Of a DNA stretch of 18,524 nt, positions 13,898-18,524 are shown in pieces. The stretch is from an uncultured Eubacterium sp. (GTDB taxonomy: Bacteria > Bacillota > Clostridia > Lachnospirales > Lachnospiraceae). Position 1 is the first letter of the stretch. Each line of letters starts with the position of its first letter. The stretch is from contig CAKREL010000047.1 in assembly GCA_934317205.1 (NCBI GenBank), forward strand, positions 1 to 18,524. Direction: 5' to 3'. The translations under genes and the position numbers were made by a program. The notes beneath the pieces are model-generated. The model was given only the letters and a program-made list of their open reading frames with translations, was not told the DNA's origin and ran no database searches.

Positions 13898-16054
13898 TTA
13901 TTTTTTCTTTTTTGAAAACTTTGTCTTAAATACGTACCACAGTGCACCTGTAATGCATACGGAAGAATATCCACCACAGATAACGCCTACCATCAGTGGT
14001 CCTGCAAATTCACGGATAGAAGATACACCGAGAATGAACAGCATAAATACCATGATAAAGGTTGTCAGGGAAGTATTAATGCTTCGTGACAATGTCTGTG
14101 TGATACTCTTGTTTACAATTTCTTTCAGGTCTGTATCTCTGCGTCCGCTCTCCAGAGCCAGATTCTCACGGATACGGTCAAAGATAACGATGGTCGCATT
14201 GATGGAGTAACCTACCAGAGTCAGCATGCAGGCGATAAATGTACTTCCGACAGATGTCTGGGATAATGCATAAAATGCCAGTACAACAAGTACATCATGT
14301 ACCAGGGCAATAACCGCACTGCTTGCAAAACGGATATCTTTAAACCGGAACCAGATATAGATCAGCATACAGATTGTTGCTATGATCACAGCTACAACCG
14401 CATCACTTCTCATCTCGTTACTGATTGTTGAACTGATATTTGTAGATGTAATATCACTTTCCTGAACACCAAAGTTGTCTTCCATTGCGGTTGCCAGTTG
14501 CTCACGCTCATCCAGATCCAGTGTTCTTGTCTTGATGATGATAGAATTACTGTCTGCCACTTTCTGTGTCTGTACATTTGCGTCACCAGTTACTTCTTCT
14601 ACATAAGGAACAATCTGATCATCGATTTCCTCGATGGTATAATCTTTGTCGAATGCAACTGTTGTAGCGGTACCGCCCTTAAACTCCATACTGAAGTTCA
14701 ATGCCTGTCCATCACCTGCTTTGTGTGCACCCATACCTACAAATCCTGCTACGATCACTGCCAGAGAAACCCCGAAGAATACTCCACGTTTTCCAAGGAA
14801 GTTGACACTCTTGCCCTCTTTCTTCTCACCATAGAATTTCTTATCCTGGAATCCAATTCCATAAAGCGCTTTTACCAGCCATCTGGAAATTACCAATGCA
14901 GTAAACATAGAGAATATGATACCGATAGCTAATGTTGCCGCAAAGCCTTTTACTGTACCTGATCCACGCAGACCAAGTACTGCTGCTGCAATTAAAGTAG
15001 TAATATTTCCATCAAAAATTGCTGAAAAAGCTTTTTTAAATCCAGTATCAATAGACTGAGCTACTGAATGTCCGGCCGCTATCTCCTCACGGATACGTGC
15101 AAAAATAATGACGTTGGCATCCACCGCCATACCAATAGACAGAATAATACCTGCAATACCTGGTAAGGTCAGTGTAATGTGATATAAATGTAAAATTGCA
15201 AGTATGATGCCTGTATAGATCAGCAGTGCAATAGATGCTGCCAGTCCCGGAATACGGTATGCGATCAGCATAAATGCAATAATGATCAAAATACCGATGA
15301 TTGCTGCAATAATACTTGTTTTGATGGCCTGTGAACCAAGTTTAGCTCCAACGACTTCAGACTGCAACTCTTCCAGTTCCAGTTTCAGTGCACCACTTCG
15401 GATCTGGGAAGCAAGCGCTTCTGCATCCTCGTAGCTCTTCATACCGCTGATAACAGCCTCGCCATTTGTAATCTGATTCTCTACTGTCGGATAACTGATA
15501 CACTCACCATCATAATAAATTGGCAGTGCCTGTTTCAGATATTCTCCTGTTTTTTCAGAGAAAATTTCTGCGCCTTCAGCATTCAGCTTTAACTGAACCA
15601 CATATTTGCTGGAACTTTTACCACTTGTATCTGTACCAGCCTGTGCATCTGATACCATCTCACCGGTCATGAAAGTCTCTCCATCCGGTGTCTTAAATTC
15701 CAAAGTACCCGGAGTTCCAAGTTCTTCCAAAATTGCATTAGCATCTGATACACCTGGAATTTCTACAGAGATACGATTATCGCCTACCTGATAAACTTCA
15801 GCCTCTGTACTGTAAGTTTCGACACGCTTCTGCAATTTATATACTGTATCACTCATATCCTCTGCAGACGGTGTCGCATCACCTTTCACCTGGTATGTAA
15901 TACTGACACCACCGGCAAGATCCAGGCCAAGTTTTACACCTTTCTCATTGTCCTTTGCTGCGGTACCCTTTACAATACCATAAGAATAGTAGCCAAGCAG
16001 TAACATCGCAATGATCATTACCAGAAAAACTACAACTCCCTTTTTTTTCTTCAT
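13898..16054 (-). CDS. secDF: Protein translocase subunit SecDF (fused SecD and SecF)
   Basis: A membrane protein of 718 residues that uses the proton gradient to help proteins leave the SecYEG channel. Residues 1 to about 420 are SecD: a first membrane helix (about 7-27), the GLDLAGGVSITY motif (43-54), a large external domain, then five helices ending with the RND motif AVDANVIIFARIREE. The rest is SecF, with an N-terminal helix, a smaller external domain, and YSINATIVIFDRIREN. Twelve membrane helices are expected. The ATG overlaps the maturase stop as ATGA, so translation is coupled. Fused SecDF is usual in Bacillus and many clostridia. Confidence 0.96.
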   Translation of the reverse strand: MKKKKGVVVFLVMIIAMLLLGYYSYGIVKGTAAKDNEKGVKLGLDLAGGVSITYQVKGDATPSAEDMSDTVYKLQKRVETYSTEAEVYQVGDNRISVEIPGVSDANAILEELGTPGTLEFKTPDGETFMTGEMVSDAQAGTDTSGKSSSKYVVQLKLNAEGAEIFSEKTGEYLKQALPIYYDGECISYPTVENQITNGEAVISGMKSYEDAEALASQIRSGALKLELEELQSEVVGAKLGSQAIKTSIIAAIIGILIIIAFMLIAYRIPGLAASIALLIYTGIILAILHLYHITLTLPGIAGIILSIGMAVDANVIIFARIREEIAAGHSVAQSIDTGFKKAFSAIFDGNITTLIAAAVLGLRGSGTVKGFAATLAIGIIFSMFTALVISRWLVKALYGIGFQDKKFYGEKKEGKSVNFLGKRGVFFGVSLAVIVAGFVGMGAHKAGDGQALNFSMEFKGGTATTVAFDKDYTIEEIDDQIVPYVEEVTGDANVQTQKVADSNSIIIKTRTLDLDEREQLATAMEDNFGVQESDITSTNISSTISNEMRSDAVVAVIIATICMLIYIWFRFKDIRFASSAVIALVHDVLVVLAFYALSQTSVGSTFIACMLTLVGYSINATIVIFDRIRENLALESGRRDTDLKEIVNKSITQTLSRSINTSLTTFIMVFMLFILGVSSIREFAGPLMVGVICGGYSSVCITGALWYVFKTKFSKKKK

Positions 16055-17418
16055 CCTTCTACCTCCATCTCAGCTTCTGCCGCTTTGATCATGATTGCAC
16101 ATTCAATACGCTTTTTCTGAAGCTCACAGCCAATATCATATGCATCATTGATATGTCCATGAAAATGATAGGAGTTTGCTGCACATCCGCCGCTGCAGTA
16201 GAATTTTGCAAAACAGTTTCTGCATTTTTCTTTTGCATAAACGTTGCAGCATTTGAATTCATCCCGGATGTCGGTACGTTTCACACCGTCCCAGACATTT
16301 CCCATCAGAAATTCTTCATTTCCTACAAACTGATGGCACGGATAGAAATCACCCCATGGAGTAACAGCCAGATACTCGGTACCTGAACCACATCCTGATA
16401 ATCTCTTTGCCACACATGGACCACCCTCTAAATCTATCATAAAATGGAAGAAATTAAAATCCTTTCCGGCTTTTTTTCTTTCTACCATTTCAGCGGCAAG
16501 CTTGTCATATTCCGCAAACAGCTTCGGTAGGTCTTCCTCGCGGAGTGCATACTCCTCAGAATCCTCTGCAACTACCGGTTCAACGGAAATCTGCTTAAAA
16601 CCAAGATCTGCCAGATGAAGGACATCATCTGCAAAATCCAGATTGTAATGAGTGAAAGTTCCGCGGACATAATACTTGTCCTGATTGCGGCTCTCTGCAA
16701 ACTGCTGGAATTTCGGCACGATCATATCGTAGCTTCCTTTTCCATTGCGGAACGGTCTCATATGATCATGAACTTCTTTTCGTCCATCGATACTCAATAC
16801 GACATTCCCCATCTCTTTGTTTGCAAATTCCATCACTTCATCATTCAATAATACACCGTTTGTAGTCAGTGTAAAACGGAATTTCTTATCATGCAGCTTT
16901 TCCTGCTCTCTACCGTATTTTACCAGATCTTTGACAACCTGCCAGTTCATCAGAGGCTCGCCACCGAAGAAATCCACTTCCAGATTGCGACGGCTTCCGG
17001 AGTTTTCGATCAGGAAATCCAATGCTTTCTTTCCTACTTCATAAGTCATCAATTCTCTGTGACCATGATACTCGCCTTCTTCTGCAAAACAATAGCGACA
17101 GGCAAGGTTGCAGTCGTGTGCAATATGCAGGCAAAGTGCCTTTACAACTGTCGGACGTTTCTTAAAGTCCATAATATAATTTTCGTATTCGTCTTTTGTA
17201 AACAGCTCTCCAGCCTCTTTTAGGGAAGCGACCTCCTCACAGGCTTCTTTCACGTCTGCCTCACTGTATTTTGCGGATAGCTCTGCCACAATCTCCTCTG
17301 GTGTATGATCTTCGTACAGAGCGATCACATCATAGGAGACATCATCTACCACATGGATCGCACCACTGTTTACATCAAGAACAATGTTATAACCATTATT
17401 TTTATACTGGTGAACCAA
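16051..17418 (-). CDS. scfB: Radical-SAM SCIFF peptide maturase (ranthipeptide thioether synthase)
   Basis: A cytosolic iron-sulfur enzyme of 455 residues that cross-links cysteine thiols to residues of the SCIFF peptide. Residues 1-90 resemble the peptide-binding RRE domain (HQYKNNGYNIVLDVNSGAI). The radical-SAM motif CNLACRYC supplies C103, C107 and C110 (CX3CX2C). The C-terminal SPASM region holds the auxiliary-cluster cysteines (CGSGTEY, FYPCHQF, KCCNVYAKEKCRNC, YCSGGC). The family is the CteB/ScfB group of clostridia. The start is TTG (17416-17418), supported by GAGAGGA about 7-8 nt upstream and by a family-like N-terminus. The precursor peptide gene lies 133 bp upstream and secDF overlaps downstream. 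Confidence 0.95.
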   Translation of the reverse strand: MVHQYKNNGYNIVLDVNSGAIHVVDDVSYDVIALYEDHTPEEIVAELSAKYSEADVKEACEEVASLKEAGELFTKDEYENYIMDFKKRPTVVKALCLHIAHDCNLACRYCFAEEGEYHGHRELMTYEVGKKALDFLIENSGSRRNLEVDFFGGEPLMNWQVVKDLVKYGREQEKLHDKKFRFTLTTNGVLLNDEVMEFANKEMGNVVLSIDGRKEVHDHMRPFRNGKGSYDMIVPKFQQFAESRNQDKYYVRGTFTHYNLDFADDVLHLADLGFKQISVEPVVAEDSEEYALREEDLPKLFAEYDKLAAEMVERKKAGKDFNFFHFMIDLEGGPCVAKRLSGCGSGTEYLAVTPWGDFYPCHQFVGNEEFLMGNVWDGVKRTDIRDEFKCCNVYAKEKCRNCFAKFYCSGGCAANSYHFHGHINDAYDIGCELQKKRIECAIMIKAAEAEMEVEG

Positions 17419-17496
17419 ATGTAGTTCCTCTCTTTCTATTTTCTATATCAAAATCAGCGCAAAATAACTGCTGTTTTTCTTTTCCTTATAAACGTG

Positions 17497-17530
17497 CAAA
17501 TGACCGCATGCCTTAGCATACGGCCCTTTG
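17497..17530. promoter_or_regulatory. Hairpin between the SCIFF and maturase genes
   Basis: GACCGCATGC (17502-17511), loop CTTA, GCATACGGCC (17516-17525), with two G-U type wobbles. The stem extends past one mismatch by CAAA / TTTG. No T run follows on the minus strand, so it is not a standard terminator. It may stabilise the short peptide message or lower maturase expression relative to peptide. Confidence 0.6.
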
Positions 17531-17551
17531 TGTATCATTTACTTATTTTTC

Positions 17552-17692
17552 TTATTTGTGCTCACAGCTCTGGTTTCCTACTGTACAGGAAGTTTTGCAA
17601 GCAGACTGGCATGATGTCTGGCACTCACCGCATCCGCCTTTTTTTACTGTGTTCTGTAATCTTTTTGTATTTAATGTTTTTACGTGTTTCAT
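17552..17692 (-). CDS. scfA: SCIFF precursor peptide (six cysteines in forty-five residues)
   Basis: A 46-residue peptide. It begins MKHVKTLNTKRLQNTVKKGG, the lysine-rich leader with the near-invariant KHIKTLNT-like start, followed by a core with six cysteines at 21, 24, 28, 32, 36 and 43 (CGECQTSCQSACKTSC, then VGNQSCEHK). It is the substrate of the maturase encoded just downstream. In the related CteA peptide a Cys32-Thr37 thioether has been reported, and both residues are present here at those positions. The ATG follows AAAGGAGA by about 8-9 nt, and an extended -10 promoter lies 35 bp before it. The mature peptide's role is not settled; a signalling role has been proposed for some clostridial ranthipeptides. 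Confidence 0.95.
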   Translation of the reverse strand: MKHVKTLNTKRLQNTVKKGGCGECQTSCQSACKTSCTVGNQSCEHK

Positions 17693-17727
17693 CTTCCGAA
17701 ATCTCCTTTCTTCTTACATATGTCAGA

Positions 17728-17736
17728 AGTATATCA
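17728..17736 (-). promoter_or_regulatory. Predicted SCIFF promoter (extended -10)
   Basis: On the minus strand TATACT (17728-17733) is preceded by TGA (17734-17736), giving an extended -10. The -35 region is poor. It would start transcription about 30 nt before the SCIFF start codon and suggests that SCIFF is not dependent on read-through from the TIGR04086 gene. Confidence 0.5.
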
Positions 17737-17768
17737 TATTTTCGACTATAAAGAAAGTATTTTTTTGT

Positions 17769-17905
17769 AACCGTTCAGAGCCAAGCAAAATTTCATGAAA
17801 CAGATGTAAAATACTTGTATTTTTAAATCTGTTTCTGAAATTTTATTTGGCGGATACGCCCACCGACGAAATGCATCGCATTTTGGAGGTTGGTTCTGAA
17901 CGGTT
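17769..17905. repeat. 137-bp inverted-repeat element (MITE-like or structured RNA)
   Basis: The ends AACCGTTCAGAGCCAA (17769-17784) and TTGGTTCTGAACGGTT (17890-17905) are 16-nt inverted repeats with one mismatch. Inside, AAAATTTCATGAAACAGAT (17787-17805) pairs with ATCTGTTTCTGAAATTTT (17827-17844), and two further hairpins follow: GGCG/CGCC near 17849-17860 and CGAAATGC/GCATTTTG near 17867-17885. The whole could fold as a closed multi-branch structure. It has no coding capacity of its own and abuts the stop codon of the TIGR04086 gene. It may be a dispersed non-autonomous element or an untranslated regulatory RNA segment. Confidence 0.75.
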
Positions 17906-18279
17906 CAACTGACCATTCCCCCGATCATCCCTGCTCCCATACACATCAGCAGTGTCATCATCACATGTAGTCCATCGGAGGTAAGTCCGCGGTTCATTAA
18001 TATCGATCCTATCATCAACACCAGAAAATATGCTGCTCCTACTACGATTCCCCACAAAAAACGTCTGGTTTTCATCCGTTTTCCGATAATGATTCCACCC
18101 AGAAGTCCTGATATCACGTAGATTACCATAATTCCAATCGTCACAATGTTTTCTTCCAGTTCCATTTTATAAAGAAGAAACGCCAGCAAAAATAATAATG
18201 CTCCCGTTACTATGTACATAATCAGCAATGTGCTCAATACTTTCATTACAATTTTGTTATTTCCCTGTGTTCTTTCCAT
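17905..18279 (-). CDS. TIGR04086 family membrane protein
   Basis: A membrane protein of 124 residues with four predicted helices: about 12-36 (VLSTLLIMYIVTGALLFLLAF), 45-66 (TIGIMVIYVISGLLGGIIIG), 72-95 (FLWGIVVGAAYFLVLMIGSIL) and 104-123 (MMTLLMCMGAGMIGGMV). Glycine-rich second and fourth helices and a basic loop GKRMKTRR are typical of TIGR04086, a family of unknown function that in clostridia often lies beside SCIFF, its maturase and Sec genes. A link to secretion or to export of the SCIFF product is suggested by position only. The ATG follows GGGAGGA. The final A of its TGA stop is the first base of the 137-bp repeat element. Confidence 0.85.
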   Translation of the reverse strand: MERTQGNNKIVMKVLSTLLIMYIVTGALLFLLAFLLYKMELEENIVTIGIMVIYVISGLLGGIIIGKRMKTRRFLWGIVVGAAYFLVLMIGSILMNRGLTSDGLHVMMTLLMCMGAGMIGGMVS

Positions 18280-18351
18280 TTTTTCTTCCTCCCATATGAT
18301 ATATATTCCGATAATTAGTTGAATAGAACCTGATTTTCACACAATATTCTC

Positions 18352-18380
18352 TTGAAAATCCTACTCGTTTCCTGTAATAT
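18352..18380 (+). promoter_or_regulatory. Predicted promoter of the divergent gene at the window end
   Basis: TTGAAA (18352-18357), a 17-nt spacer and TAATAT (18375-18380), facing the partial gene that starts at 18469 with a leader of about 80 nt. Confidence 0.6.
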
Positions 18381-18468
18381 AAAGAATAAAATTGTAATCT
18401 ACAGCGTTTTACAGATTTTTGTAACAGGCTGTGCCCACAAACAACACATTTAGAGAGGTGAATTATTT

Positions 18469-18524
18469 TTGGACATAAGTTCCGCAATACAATTAATCAT
18501 ACTGGTCATTCTATTGGCTCTGTC
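18469..18524 (+). CDS. Partial CDS, probable DUF21/CBS (HlyC/CorC-like) membrane protein
   Basis: A TTG start with AGAGGTG 8 nt upstream opens a frame that gives MDISSAIQLIILVILLAL before the window ends. The pattern of a short polar start and an immediate hydrophobic helix resembles the N-terminus of DUF21-CBS-CorC family proteins (often called hemolysin-like, implicated in metal-ion transport). Eighteen residues do not prove this. It is divergent from the TIGR04086 gene and has its own promoter. Confidence 0.5.
   Translation, partial: MDISSAIQLIILVILLAL

Noticed and set aside
17443..17538. A 31-codon minus-strand frame between SCIFF and the maturase
   Set aside because: It has no convincing ribosome binding site, runs straight through the hairpin and resembles no known peptide.
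17843..18055. A 70-codon minus-strand frame across the repeat element and the end of the TIGR04086 gene
   Set aside because: It is out of frame with the membrane protein and its end is just translation of the inverted-repeat element.

Overview
The window looks like a chromosomal segment of an anaerobic gut Firmicute, most likely Lachnospiraceae. It is AT-rich with strong Shine-Dalgarno sites, and it carries the neighbourhood TIGR04086 protein - SCIFF peptide - SCIFF maturase - SecDF, together with a DUF1836 protein, a YerC-type TrpR-like repressor and a short MetH. All of these are typical of clostridia. Most genes read on the minus strand. No rRNA, tRNA, CRISPR array or intact insertion sequence was seen.

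Layout from left to right. At 1-47 is the start of an unidentified minus-strand gene, followed by pcrA (164-2446), whose promoter overlaps a LexA-like box. Divergent from pcrA is a DUF1836 gene (2700-3341). It converges through a long hairpin on a TrpR-like regulator (3390-3689). Next come a SnoaL-like protein (4134-4499) and a two-gene module (4839-5693). That module pairs a small Xre-type regulator with a 175-residue protein that may be a BECR-fold nuclease, and each gene has the same palindromic operator in its promoter.

From 5935 to 13509 six minus-strand genes lie in close succession: permease, binding protein, ATPase and permease of an OpuC/Osm-type betaine/choline ABC importer, then a bifunctional homocysteine methyltransferase/methylenetetrahydrofolate reductase, then a B12-dependent methionine synthase lacking its activation domain. 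A promoter lies upstream of the first permease and a terminator after metH, so one transcript could join quaternary-amine uptake to methionine regeneration. No S-box or T-box leader is visible.

From 13898 to 18279, also on the minus strand, lie a SecDF fusion, the radical-SAM SCIFF maturase (overlapping secDF by an ATGA), the 46-residue six-cysteine SCIFF precursor (17552-17692) and a TIGR04086 membrane protein. A 137-bp element with near-perfect inverted-repeat ends sits between the last two. A divergent gene beginning at 18469 looks like the N-terminus of a DUF21/CBS (HlyC/CorC-like) membrane protein.

The least explained parts are the regulator/effector module with its shared operator, the 137-bp inverted-repeat element, the hairpin between SCIFF and its maturase, and the joint transport/methionine operon.
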